DNA of 45,744 nt, from NCBI GenBank assembly GCA_029287455.1, contig JARFRB010000139.1, positions 1-45,744 of the forward strand, written 5' to 3'. Both the position numbers and the translations under genes were made by a program. The notes beneath the pieces were generated by a model that made no database searches, was not told where the DNA came from, and worked only from the letters and a program-made list of their open reading frames with translations. Of this stretch, positions 8,072-17,316 are shown piece after piece. The DNA comes from Pelagibius litoralis. GTDB taxonomy: Bacteria > Pseudomonadota > Alphaproteobacteria > Kiloniellales > DSM-21159. The stretch's first letter is position 1; each line of letters opens with the position of its first letter.

Positions 8072-9811
8072 CTATCCTGAAGGCACGCCCGCTTTTTCCA
8101 AGCCTTCGAGGTATAAAGCCAGTTGCTCGGGACGCTTCAGATAGAAGAGCTTCCTCTTTGCAAAAGCACGCGTGAACGCAGGCTGCTCGGACATCAGCCG
8201 CGCGACCATGAGCTGTGCTTCTTCGGCTCGGTCTAAATGGGCCAAAGCCACCGCCGCGTGCGCGGTCGCCCAGTATTGACAGTTGGGCAAGTCACGCGCG
8301 CGTTCGGCCCAATCTAGCGCACGTTCGAATGCGCGCTCGAAGATGGATGCAAGCGCGCCATAGGATAGGAAAGCCCAGAGCTGCGGGTGGTTTGGGCTCA
8401 TTTCCACGGCCTTCTCGAACTGGATCCTCGCCTCGTCGTACCGGCCCTCGTAAGCGAGCGAATCGCCGAGGCCACAGAAGGCTGGCGCCAGTGTGGGATT
8501 AAGCCGGACCGCGGTTTCATTCTCGGCTAATGCGCTGCGGTATTCTTGCCTGGCGAGTTGCACCCGGCCCATCAGCATGTAGAGAAGGGCGTTCTGATTG
8601 TCGAGGGCGATCGCCTGGCGGGCGGCGGCCAGTGCCTCGTCCAAGACAACCGGGTCCGGGTCTGTATCCCAATAGACCATGCCAAGGATGACCGAATAGG
8701 CCCACCACGCATGCGCTTCGGGAAAGCTGGGGTCAAGGTCGCGGCTTCTTTGAAGAAGCGTCTGAGCTTCGCGATTCCCCTCAGCAGTAAATTTGTAGAA
8801 GTTAGCGATGCCAAGGTGATAGCAATCCCATGCACGAAGGTCCCGGCGAGGAACCCGCTGCACCTTTTGACGGATCGCCGTACCAATCTCGGGCTCTATT
8901 CGGGCCACAATGGTCTGCGTGATATCGTCCTGAAGGTCGAAGATGTCCTCGAGCTTGCGGTCGTAGCGTTCGGCCCAGACATGACTGCCAGAGCTGGCAT
9001 CGATTAGCTGCGCGGTAACCCGAATACGCTCGCCTGCACGCCGGACTGAGCCTTCGAGGACATAATCCGCTCCTAGCTCCCCCGCCAGCTTGCGTATGTC
9101 GAGCGACTGGCCCCTGTAGGCGAAGGTTGTATTGCGCGCGATCACATCCATCCAACGATGCTTCGACAGCGCGGTGATAATGTCTTCGGTCAGTCCATCC
9201 GAAAAGTATGTTTGCTCGGGGTCTTCCGACATGTTGTCGGAAGGCAGCACGGTGATGCTAGGTTTGGGGGAATGCGCCACTTCATTCCCCACATCGATCA
9301 CTCTTGGCGACCAGCGCCACACACGGACCGGTCGAGATATATTCTTAAGTTCTTGTTCCCCGGTATCCTCCAGCGCCAGGTCCACCTTGCCGGCGAGATG
9401 ATCCTGTACGGTGCCGGAAATACAAAGTCCTCCAGGATCGGCGATCTGCTCCAGCCGCACGGCGATATTGACACCGTCGCCTAGCAGGTTTCCGCCATTC
9501 GCGGTCACATCGCCAAGGTTGACGCCAATGCGGAACCGCATCTGGCGATCATCCGGCAAGCCAGAGTCGCCCTGGGAAAGCGCATTCTGAATCTTTACCG
9601 CGCAGCGCACCGCCTCAACGGGGCTCCCAAACTCCGCCATCACGCTGTCGCCGGCTCCACCGAAGACCCTGCCGTTGTGAGATGCAATCTCGGATTCAAT
9701 TGTGGCATGGCAGGCAGCCAGCGCGGCCAGCGTTGCTTGTTCGTCCGCCTCCATCAGCCGGGAGTAGCCGACGGCATCGGCGACGAAGATGGTTGAGAGT
9801 CTCCGTTCCAC
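8072..9811 (-). CDS. Class III adenylate/guanylate cyclase domain - TolB-like - TPR protein
   Basis: A 579-residue signalling protein of a family common in rhizobia and relatives. Residues 1-160 form a class III cyclase homology domain with both metal aspartates (Asp12 in FVADAVGY, Asp55 in GGAGDSVM) and a GDGVNIAVRLE motif. About 190-330 is a TolB-like N-terminal fold (SDGLTEDIITALS through LEDIFDLQDDI). About 340-579 consists of TPR-like repeats. The position of the adenine-selecting Lys, found as K in DKYIGD in the other cyclase of this window, is Gly here, so activity and nucleotide are uncertain. The start is GTG with a weak ribosome site. It is convergent with the SulP gene and has no partner on its strand. 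Confidence 0.88.
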   Translation of the reverse strand: MERRLSTIFVADAVGYSRLMEADEQATLAALAACHATIESEIASHNGRVFGGAGDSVMAEFGSPVEAVRCAVKIQNALSQGDSGLPDDRQMRFRIGVNLGDVTANGGNLLGDGVNIAVRLEQIADPGGLCISGTVQDHLAGKVDLALEDTGEQELKNISRPVRVWRWSPRVIDVGNEVAHSPKPSITVLPSDNMSEDPEQTYFSDGLTEDIITALSKHRWMDVIARNTTFAYRGQSLDIRKLAGELGADYVLEGSVRRAGERIRVTAQLIDASSGSHVWAERYDRKLEDIFDLQDDITQTIVARIEPEIGTAIRQKVQRVPRRDLRAWDCYHLGIANFYKFTAEGNREAQTLLQRSRDLDPSFPEAHAWWAYSVILGMVYWDTDPDPVVLDEALAAARQAIALDNQNALLYMLMGRVQLARQEYRSALAENETAVRLNPTLAPAFCGLGDSLAYEGRYDEARIQFEKAVEMSPNHPQLWAFLSYGALASIFERAFERALDWAERARDLPNCQYWATAHAAVALAHLDRAEEAQLMVARLMSEQPAFTRAFAKRKLFYLKRPEQLALYLEGLEKAGVPSG

Positions 9812-10269
9812 GCCAATCTACTTAGTTGAGGAGATTAGTCAGACAGAGGCGGAGAATCCATGCCGAGGGGATAGTTTTATTCCTCGCCGACGCGCAACAG
9901 AGGGCGCCGCCGCACCGTGCCGACTTGCTTTGGAAATCACGCGCTTCCGCTTCTCGCGATCCGAGCCACCTGCAATGTCGTGCGCTCTGCCATTAGAACG
10001 GGTTTTCCAGTACCCTTTTCCTGATCAACAAGACTGTTTGGCTGCGGGTCGTATCTGGGATCGAAATGGGCAACGCAATTGCTCGATCGCCCTGGCATGA
10101 CTCAATCGGGTTTTTCCTTGGTAGACTAGTTTTCAGAATTGAGTTGGTTTGCGAAATGTCGACGCTTTGGTTCTGGCAAGGCGCTGGATTGCCGATGGTT
10201 TCGATCAGCTCGCGCGGGGGCGTGGAACGCGTGGTTCCGTGCCCACGTCGATGGGCTAGGACCAGAGGC
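9812..10269. other. Divergent intergenic region without a convincing gene
   Basis: About 460 bases separate the cyclase and the patatin gene, which diverge, so promoters for both should lie here. I see no strong sigma70-like pair and no convincing dyad. Reading frames here lack ribosome sites and protein-like composition. The patatin frame is open from 10066, so part of this region would be coding if an upstream start is used. Confidence 0.5.
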
Positions 10270-12252
10270 GTGCAATGGAGAGCGGCGGCTTGCGTATTCC
10301 CACTGATCGCCGGGCTCCTGTTCCTTCAAGCTTGCAGTTTTGTTCCGCGGTCCTCCTTTGAAAAGGAACCCTATTCCAGCCCCTTGCCGGATACCTATGC
10401 AAGCTCGCCTGGGGATGCGGAGGCCTGGGGCGGCACGGCGGTGGCAAGCTTCGCGGTTCCCTGGTATCTGCGTTTGTCTGGCGGAGATGACCTACCCGAC
10501 ACTTGCGACGGCGATCCCGCCTGCGCAGTCGAACTCGCCGCGCGTTGCCGCTGGGCCTTAATCACGCACGCACGCGCGCTCGCTTCTGAAGACGATTCGC
10601 TCGCCGATTGCGCCGTTTTTGCAACCGACGAGACTCTGGTCACGCTATCGGTTTCCGGGGGAAGCATGCGCGCGGGTATGTTCGCACGTGCCGTCATGCG
10701 CAATCTCGAGGACCTTGGGTTACTCCAGCACGTGGACGCAATGTCGGCGATTTCGGGCGGAACGGTACCGGCTAGCCTTTACGCGCTCAGTTGCGATTCT
10801 GCCGCGGAGTGTGAGGCTTACCTTCAAAAGCCATCGGAAGTCTTGATTTGGGACAGCGACGAGATTGATGAGCGCATGCAGCGCGACGTTCTCGCTATTG
10901 GCACCCTATCAGTGATCAAGCCTTGGAACCTGGTTCCCTACTCGGTAACGGATTTTAGCCGAACGGATATCTTCGCCGACGCCTTCGCGAACCACATTTT
11001 CAAGAAGGGTTCGGCAGTACCGTTTGATGACGAGCACGGGCGCACCTTTCAGGAGTTGAATCCTCTCCGGCCAAACTTGATCCTGGGTGCGACAGTGATG
11101 ACGCATCCGGACGACGATCTAGAGGCGTGGCGCAAAAGAGCGCGGCCCAGCACCGGAAGCTGCTTCTACTTCACACTGGAGGACTTCGAGCGCATCGGTT
11201 CGGATCTTAGCCGCTATCCGATTTCTAACGCCGTTGCAGCTTCCAGCGCATTTCCCGGGGTGTTCTATCCCCTTGTTGTGGAAGACTACGAAAGTGAGAG
11301 CGAGGACAAGGAACGGAGGTTCCTGCATTTGCAGGACGGGGGTATTCGCGACCAAGCGGCTCTCTCGCCGACCACCGAAGTTCTGTTCAATCTCTTTCCC
11401 GACGCGGGCCGCGAACTGGTCTATAGGACGCCAGTCGATTTCTGCGATGTCTCTCGAGGCACGGCGGGAGAACCGGATGAGGTGCCCGAGGCATCGCTGC
11501 CCGGATGGGTGGTTCGGGTCTTGAGAGGCCGGGACTATCTGGCCGCGTATCCCGAACGGCACGCGACGAAATCTTCCACCGACTTCGACTTGCGGCCGAG
11601 GCGAATTATCAACATTCAGATCGACGGTGCTATCCCCACTCAGGGCCTCAACAGCGACAGCCCGATGGCTAAGTACGATTTTTGGGACTCCATTCTCCAA
11701 CACCGCAAGATCGTCGAGCCGGTCAATGTCCTGCTCGACGAGCAGCGGGTTTTGCGTTTTTCCGAGTACACAAGGATGAGGCGAGCAGTTCAGGCGGCGA
11801 ATGGACAGAATGCCGACTTGACCAACGCCGAACTGGCGAACGCGGGCAGTGCCGAAAATTGCTGTTATGGCATCGTTTTGGCGGTGCACGACTTCCTCGC
11901 CGCCTACCGAAAACCGCCAGCCAACAGCGCGGCCTGCGAGGAGCCCGGCTTCGAGCGTGAGTGGGCTGCTTTGCGGGGCGCCGGCAGCGCCGGGCTCTAT
12001 GCCTTTAGCGTGGAAGACACCTCTGGCTGCACGGAGGGCCCTTCGGAGCGCCAAGAGAACTATCGGGCGATTTTGCGGATGGGGTTGGACTACGACATAT
12101 CCGACGAGGAGACAGCTGTCATGGAGGCGGCCGCCGCTGATCTGGTTGGGCGCCTGCGGGAGGGTTTCTGCCAATCCATACCTGGCAAGGAAGGGGAGTT
12201 CCTGTTTGGGCTTTCCGACCTTCCCTGTAAAAACGGCCGGAAACCCCGTTGA
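10270..12252 (+). CDS. Patatin-like phospholipase lipoprotein
   Basis: A patatin/RssA-fold acyl hydrolase, probably a membrane-anchored lipoprotein. Patatins use a Ser-Asp dyad. The oxyanion stretch SVSGGSMRAG (about 127), the nucleophile region SAISGGTVPAS (Ser about 161) and the Asp of LQDGGIRDQ (about 355) are all visible in order. The GTG at 10270 gives a textbook lipoprotein signal: short n-region QWRAA, hydrophobic CVFPLIAGLLFL, lipobox LQAC. AGGA lies 8 bases upstream. In-frame ATGs at 10066, 10156 and 10195 would add an atypical long leader. The C-terminal third has several Cys, consistent with a periplasmic location. It converges with the secreted protein gene downstream (25 bases apart). 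Confidence 0.82.
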   Translation: MQWRAAACVFPLIAGLLFLQACSFVPRSSFEKEPYSSPLPDTYASSPGDAEAWGGTAVASFAVPWYLRLSGGDDLPDTCDGDPACAVELAARCRWALITHARALASEDDSLADCAVFATDETLVTLSVSGGSMRAGMFARAVMRNLEDLGLLQHVDAMSAISGGTVPASLYALSCDSAAECEAYLQKPSEVLIWDSDEIDERMQRDVLAIGTLSVIKPWNLVPYSVTDFSRTDIFADAFANHIFKKGSAVPFDDEHGRTFQELNPLRPNLILGATVMTHPDDDLEAWRKRARPSTGSCFYFTLEDFERIGSDLSRYPISNAVAASSAFPGVFYPLVVEDYESESEDKERRFLHLQDGGIRDQAALSPTTEVLFNLFPDAGRELVYRTPVDFCDVSRGTAGEPDEVPEASLPGWVVRVLRGRDYLAAYPERHATKSSTDFDLRPRRIINIQIDGAIPTQGLNSDSPMAKYDFWDSILQHRKIVEPVNVLLDEQRVLRFSEYTRMRRAVQAANGQNADLTNAELANAGSAENCCYGIVLAVHDFLAAYRKPPANSAACEEPGFEREWAALRGAGSAGLYAFSVEDTSGCTEGPSERQENYRAILRMGLDYDISDEETAVMEAAAADLVGRLREGFCQSIPGKEGEFLFGLSDLPCKNGRKPR

Positions 12253-12277
12253 TCGGCGGCGAAGGGCGAGCCTGCGC

Positions 12278-13945
12278 CTATTGCAAGCCCAAGCCAAAGA
12301 CGGACCGGCACGAATCAAGGTCAGCAGCCGAGAGGTTGACCTCCGCGGCCAGTCGCTGAATCCGATCGGCCTCGGCGAAAAAAGGCTCTGTTTGGCGTGG
12401 CGTATTCATGGCGTCTATCTCAATCCCGAGGAATCGGCCTTCCCTGTCCAAAGTGATGCCTTCGGGTGGATCCTGCGAGGCCCACAAGCGCTTAATCCAA
12501 TCGGAAAAACGCCCATTATCCCAAAAACGCGCCGTAAATCCTTTGCCAGGGGGCGCCCATCGATAGTCTCCTTTGTCCTCAGGGTCCTTGCGCTTGACCA
12601 GGGTGACCAGGTCGCGCAGCGGCGTTAGGGCCCCGAACGCGAAGAGCGTGGCGATAACTGTTCCCTGTTCCTCCCGAATCTTGTCGGCAAGGCCGGGAAG
12701 CGCACGGAGCAGGTGCAAGGTCGACTCTCCATAGAAGAGATGGTCGTAAACCGTGTAGTCGGCTGGCACGATACGGCTTGCACCGACACGCTCGTCGCAG
12801 CCGATGTGCTCCCAAGGAATCTCCGCGGTTCGGAAAAGACTGCGCCAGAAATCCTGGCTGTCCATCTGGACAGCCGTCATGTCCTGAACGGCAAGGCCGT
12901 GCTCAGGCTCCACGACAAAGGGCACAATCCCCGATGCCTTGAGCCAAGACATGGCAAAGGGCGTGCACCCGGACCCCGTTCCTTTGTAGGGCCGGTTTAT
13001 GAGCGAGCCGAATGTGTTGTGCTGACCGCGTAAGATAAACTCCACGAAAACCGCCAGTGCATCCTTCGCGTTCGCTTGGGGCAGCTTGAACCGCGCGAAA
13101 ACGACGTTTCCGTCCTCGATGATGTACTCGGGGCCGAGGTTCACTTTGCCGGGGCGGCGATAGAAGACACCGTCGATAACCCGCAACCTCCGCTGACGGA
13201 GTTGGAGTTCCGCCATGGCCTCCTCGGCGGTGTTCAAACGGCCCGGCTGAGGCGTGAGCAGCACACCTCCGATGCCAAGCTCCCTGCCAATGGTCCAATC
13301 GGCCAATTCCCGGTCCGCCCGCTGGATGGTTGTCATCCCGGTCAGCAAGGCGGGATAGCCGGGAATCTCGAGCTTGACGAGAAAATGCCCGATGGGATGC
13401 CCCGCGACCGGGTGGCGGTCCCTGTCATCGGTGACGACTGGGCTCACGTAGTTCGAATAGGCGCTCTTCACCATGTTCGCGGGGCTGCGCATGTCGATAC
13501 CCCTATCAACACCCGGGTCGCGCGAGGGCAGATCGGCGAGCGGCGGATCGATTTGGTAAAGCGTCAGCATGGCGTAGGGGCGCCCCTGATCGTCGATCAA
13601 GGGCCCGACCCGATCATTGAGGGTAATATCGGTTTCCGGAACCACATCCAGATCCACAGTGGAATCGTACCCGTGTGCGATGCGCTTGAGATCGATCGTC
13701 TCTCGTTGCGTGTCCATCTCGGATGTGCGGTGCCCTGGCGGCGTGGAAATAGAGAAAAGCCCACCGCCCTGGTGAACGATGCTCAAACTGTTTCGCGAGA
13801 TCTCCTCCGCGCGCGGCTGCGGAGCGCCAAACCCAAAGGTCCAGCAAGACAGCAATACGATGAACAAGAGCGCGCGCGGGCGCCATCTAACGCTGCCGCC
13901 GGCTCTTGCTGCATTGCTCTCGGTCTGATGGCAATACGGATGCAT
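12278..13945 (-). CDS. Secreted/periplasmic protein of unknown function
   Basis: 555 residues with a long basic n-region, a hydrophobic core ALLFIVLLSCWTFGFG and a probable cleavage near PRAEE, so it is exported. I do not recognise the family. A stretch around residue 320 (TGSGCTPFAMSWLKASGI), with an isolated Cys at the head of a predicted helix and an earlier GQHNTFGS, recalls papain-fold cysteine hydrolases; this is only a resemblance and no complete triad is assigned. The middle contains repeated polar segments (VGPLIDDQGRPYAML, GHPIGHFLVKLEIPGYP). It is convergent with the patatin-like lipoprotein, and both are envelope proteins. Start ATG 13945 has no strong ribosome site. Confidence 0.7.
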   Translation of the reverse strand: MHPYCHQTESNAARAGGSVRWRPRALLFIVLLSCWTFGFGAPQPRAEEISRNSLSIVHQGGGLFSISTPPGHRTSEMDTQRETIDLKRIAHGYDSTVDLDVVPETDITLNDRVGPLIDDQGRPYAMLTLYQIDPPLADLPSRDPGVDRGIDMRSPANMVKSAYSNYVSPVVTDDRDRHPVAGHPIGHFLVKLEIPGYPALLTGMTTIQRADRELADWTIGRELGIGGVLLTPQPGRLNTAEEAMAELQLRQRRLRVIDGVFYRRPGKVNLGPEYIIEDGNVVFARFKLPQANAKDALAVFVEFILRGQHNTFGSLINRPYKGTGSGCTPFAMSWLKASGIVPFVVEPEHGLAVQDMTAVQMDSQDFWRSLFRTAEIPWEHIGCDERVGASRIVPADYTVYDHLFYGESTLHLLRALPGLADKIREEQGTVIATLFAFGALTPLRDLVTLVKRKDPEDKGDYRWAPPGKGFTARFWDNGRFSDWIKRLWASQDPPEGITLDREGRFLGIEIDAMNTPRQTEPFFAEADRIQRLAAEVNLSAADLDSCRSVFGLGLQ

Positions 13946-14120
13946 GCTGCGACTATAGCATCGGAAATCACCGTAAGACGCACAAAGACGCCCAAAAGGA
14001 ACGCGCGATACGCGGAAACTTTGTGGACAGACCTATCGTCCTGAGGACAACATCTGTCAGCCATAAGCCGTCGACGGCCTGAGGGAGCGCCTTATGCTGG
14101 TCGAGGGCAGGGGAGTTGCA

Positions 14121-14960
14121 ATGCCCAAGTCCTTGAGCGAAGAAGCAATCGATCAGTACCGCAACGACGGATTTTTCTTTCCTGTTCCGATTCTCGAGGC
14201 GAATGAAGTCGCGGAGCTTCGCTCTCGCCTGGAAGCATTCGAATCCCAACAAGGCGGACCAATCGAAGGCGCACAAAGGAACAAAGCGCATTTACTGTTC
14301 AAGTGGCTGGACGATCTGATCCGCCACCCCCGCATCCTGGACGCGGTCGAAGATCTTATCGGCCCGGATATTCTCTGCTGGAACACCGTTTTCTGGATCA
14401 AAGAGGCCGAGAGTTCAACCTACGTGTCGTGGCACCAGGATCTGTACTATTGGGGCCTCGACGCCACGGATCTGGTTACCGCCTGGGTCGCGCTTTCACC
14501 GGCCTCTCCGGAAAGCGGATGCATGCGCGTCCTTCCGGGAAGCCACGCGGAGCCCTTGCTTCCGCACAAGGATACTTTCAATGCCAGCAACATGTTGACG
14601 AGGGGACAGGAAATCGACGTCGACGTCGATGAGCGCAAGGCCGTGTCGATGGCGCTGAGACCGGGAGAGATGTCTCTACATAACGTGCGGCTCGCCCATG
14701 CCTCCGGCCCCAACACCTCGGGCGATCGTCGCATCGGGATTTCCTTGCACTACATCCCGACCCGGGCGCGGCAGGGTGTGGCCGCTTGGGACAGCGCCGC
14801 TTTGGTCAGGGGCAGGGATATCTATGGTCACTTCGAACCGACGCCGATCCCTTCAAAAGACATGGACCCAGAAGCCGTTGCCTTCCACGACCGGGCAGTG
14901 TCCGCCTTGCGCGCCATACTGTACCGGGGCGCCGAGCAGGTGACCGCGCGCATGGGCTAG
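14121..14960 (+). CDS. Phytanoyl-CoA dioxygenase (PhyH) family protein
   Basis: An Fe(II)/2-oxoglutarate oxygenase of about 279 residues, normal for PhyH. The iron facial triad is visible: HxD in WHQDLYYW (about 104-106) and the distal His in RLAHASGPN (about 192), followed by the Arg of DRRIGISLHYIP that would hold 2-oxoglutarate. The start MPKSLSEEAIDQYRNDGFFF matches the usual family N-terminus and AGGGGAG lies just upstream. An in-frame ATG at 14094 also has a GGGAG and would add nine residues. Members hydroxylate small molecules, including quaternary amines and halogenated or CoA-linked acids. Substrate unknown; the neighbouring demethylase-like genes suggest a methylated metabolite. Confidence 0.88.
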   Translation: MPKSLSEEAIDQYRNDGFFFPVPILEANEVAELRSRLEAFESQQGGPIEGAQRNKAHLLFKWLDDLIRHPRILDAVEDLIGPDILCWNTVFWIKEAESSTYVSWHQDLYYWGLDATDLVTAWVALSPASPESGCMRVLPGSHAEPLLPHKDTFNASNMLTRGQEIDVDVDERKAVSMALRPGEMSLHNVRLAHASGPNTSGDRRIGISLHYIPTRARQGVAAWDSAALVRGRDIYGHFEPTPIPSKDMDPEAVAFHDRAVSALRAILYRGAEQVTARMG

Positions 14961-15134
14961 GTCCGGAGGCATTTAATCGCCGCGATCCTTTCCTGTGCTC
15001 CGAGCCTAGAGGTCGGGGCAGCATTGCCAAAGTGCACACAGCCGCGAACCATGTTTGCTTGAGGCTCTCTCGGCCCATGGAAACAGTGGACTACCGCCAG
15101 TCGCGGACGCGGCACAAAAGCCGTCGTTCTCGCA

Positions 15135-17168
15135 TTAAAGCTGGGAGCAGAGCCTTAGGGCATCGAACATGGCAGCGGCGACATCGCGGCTAGAGAGCGC
15201 GTCACCGATACGGAACAGGGTGAGCCCCTCCGCTTTTGGCGCAGGTTGCGGCACCCCTTTCGTCAAGGCGTTGAAATCCATGACGCCGTCGTTGACGGCG
15301 CTGGCTCGCAGATCGTGAAAAATGCCGTCGGCGGGCACTGTGCCAGTCTCGACGACGACCGTGTCCGCTTCCAGCCGCAAGGTTTCGCCGGTCAATTCGT
15401 GGACAAACGTAGCCATCAGCATGTTGCCCGAGCGTTCCACCGCCGGCGGCCCGTACTCGCCACGCGGCTCGATGCCTTTTTCGGCGAACCGCTTCTTCCA
15501 GATCACCCGTTCCGCGTAGGTGAGTTCTTTGGCGGGAATATCATCGAGCATAATGTACTCGATCGAACTCCCGGCCTGCTCGGCACGCTCGGCGATTGTC
15601 GGGGCGGCATGGCGACCGGTCCCGTCATAGACAATGACGGAGTCTCCCAGCGTGGCCCCGCCGGCGAGGGCATCCCAGACACTGGTGCAAAGCTCTGCAC
15701 CGTCTAGCCAATCGAGGTTGGGCAGGCCGCCTGTCGCAACGATCACGATGTCCGGGGATTCCGCCAGGACCTCCGTCGCCTCGACGTAAGTGTTGAGCCG
15801 TACGTCGACGTCCAGTAAGTCGAGTTCGCTTTCGCGCCAAGCGACGATGCTCGCAATATCCCGTCGCCAGCTCGCGCGCTCCGCCAGGCGCAATTGGCCG
15901 CCCAGAGCACTGGCGGCCTCGAACAGCACAACATGGTGGCCGCGCTCGGCGCAGATGCGCGCTGCTTCCACGCCGGCTGGGCCGCCACCGACAACCACAA
16001 TCTTGCGGATTGGGCCGGCGGTGCGCTCGATGATATGCGGCCATAGCCGCTCGCGGCCCGCTGCCGGGTTGTGCAGACAAGTTGGACGGTTTTGCCCCAT
16101 GCAGTGGGATGCACCAACGCAGGGGCGGATGCGATCTTCCTCGCCGCGAGCGATCTTGTTCACAATGTGAGGATCGGCAATATGCGCCCGCGTCATGGCC
16201 ACCATATCCAACAAGCTTTCCCGGATCGCGTAACGGGCAGTCGCTATGTCGGCGATTTTCGCGGCATGGAACACGGGTAGCCCGATCTCGCGCTTGAACG
16301 TCCCAACCCGCTCCAGCCAAGGTGCGTTCGGCATTGCCATGCCCGGCATGCACTCGTTGGCAAGCGCCAGTTCGGTATCGATACGGCCGAAGTTGGCGTT
16401 GATGAAATCGATCAGCCCCGCGCTTTCGAAAATGCGCGCGATCGACAAAGTCTCTTCGACGTTGGAGCCACCGCTCGCGCTCTCGTCGATGCCGAAACGC
16501 ATTCCGACGATGAAATCGTCGCCAACCCGTCTGCGAATTTCCTCATGTACCATAAGCCCGAACCGGCAGCGGTTCTCCAGGCTACCGCCGAATCCATCGG
16601 TTCGTTTGTTGGTGACAGGGGAGAAGAATTGCCCGATCAAGTGTCCGTGCGTCATGGTTTCCAGGCCATCGAGTCCGCCGTCCTTAGCCCTCGACGCCGC
16701 CTCCCCGAACGCCTTAACGACCCGGTCGATGTCGTGGCGGTCCATCTCCCGTGGAATGGAGCGATGGCCGATCTCCCGGACTACCGAGGGGGCCATGGTC
16801 GGAAGCCAGTTTTGTGTGTTGGTCTCGGCGCGTCGGCCCAAATGGGTGATCTGCACCATAATCGCCGCGCCCTCGGCGTGGATGCGCTCGGCGAAACGCG
16901 TCAGACAAGGGATCACGGCGTCGCTGGCGAGGTTTAACTGGCCTGATGCCCAAAGCGAATCCTCTGCGATATAGGAAGACCCCCCAAACATGGTTAGCGC
17001 AAGCCCGCCCCTGGCCTTTTCCAGGTGGTAGCGCTGGTAGGCTTCGGCGGGCATGTGGTTTTCATCGCCCAACCCACAAGCGTGGCTCGTGGACATGACG
17101 CGGTTCCTGAGAGTCAAGCCTTTCAGGCGGAAAGGTTCAAGCAGGGGGTCGTACCGGGTTGCATCCAT
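15135..17168 (-). CDS. NADH:flavin oxidoreductase, OYE barrel - Fe-S - FAD type (N-demethylase-like)
   Basis: 677 residues with the architecture of trimethylamine dehydrogenase, 2,4-dienoyl-CoA reductase and N-methylproline (stachydrine) demethylase. An FMN TIM barrel spans residues 1-345 (HGHLIGQFFSP, TDGFGGSLENR), a Cys region lies at 352-366, an FAD dinucleotide fold begins near 389 (IVVVGGGPAGVEAA), and a second nucleotide region lies near 509. The Fe-S region is RPCVGASHCMGQNRPTC. Compared with the CxxCxxC of trimethylamine dehydrogenase, the second Cys is Ala. From memory, betaine-demethylating homologues show a similar change, so I favour an N-demethylase-like role over a dienoyl-CoA reductase. 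DUF3179 lies upstream on the same strand, 148 bases away. GTP- or zinc-related roles are not indicated. Confidence 0.85.
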   Translation of the reverse strand: MDATRYDPLLEPFRLKGLTLRNRVMSTSHACGLGDENHMPAEAYQRYHLEKARGGLALTMFGGSSYIAEDSLWASGQLNLASDAVIPCLTRFAERIHAEGAAIMVQITHLGRRAETNTQNWLPTMAPSVVREIGHRSIPREMDRHDIDRVVKAFGEAASRAKDGGLDGLETMTHGHLIGQFFSPVTNKRTDGFGGSLENRCRFGLMVHEEIRRRVGDDFIVGMRFGIDESASGGSNVEETLSIARIFESAGLIDFINANFGRIDTELALANECMPGMAMPNAPWLERVGTFKREIGLPVFHAAKIADIATARYAIRESLLDMVAMTRAHIADPHIVNKIARGEEDRIRPCVGASHCMGQNRPTCLHNPAAGRERLWPHIIERTAGPIRKIVVVGGGPAGVEAARICAERGHHVVLFEAASALGGQLRLAERASWRRDIASIVAWRESELDLLDVDVRLNTYVEATEVLAESPDIVIVATGGLPNLDWLDGAELCTSVWDALAGGATLGDSVIVYDGTGRHAAPTIAERAEQAGSSIEYIMLDDIPAKELTYAERVIWKKRFAEKGIEPRGEYGPPAVERSGNMLMATFVHELTGETLRLEADTVVVETGTVPADGIFHDLRASAVNDGVMDFNALTKGVPQPAPKAEGLTLFRIGDALSSRDVAAAMFDALRLCSQL

Positions 17169-17316
17169 TCCGCGGGAACTCTTCGGAGGTCAGCGAGTGG
17201 CAAATCCATGGCTCGGGAGCGGCTTTCGCACCCTTCGGAACCATGTGCCATGTGCCGAAAGCGGTCAAGCTTTCGACCCGCACCTCGCATGGCCGGGAGC
17301 CAGCCGGACAGAGGTG

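Noticed and set aside
9789-10100. Possible 103-residue gene on the plus strand
   Set aside because: Arg/Ser-rich shadow-like composition, no ribosome site, starts inside the cyclase gene.
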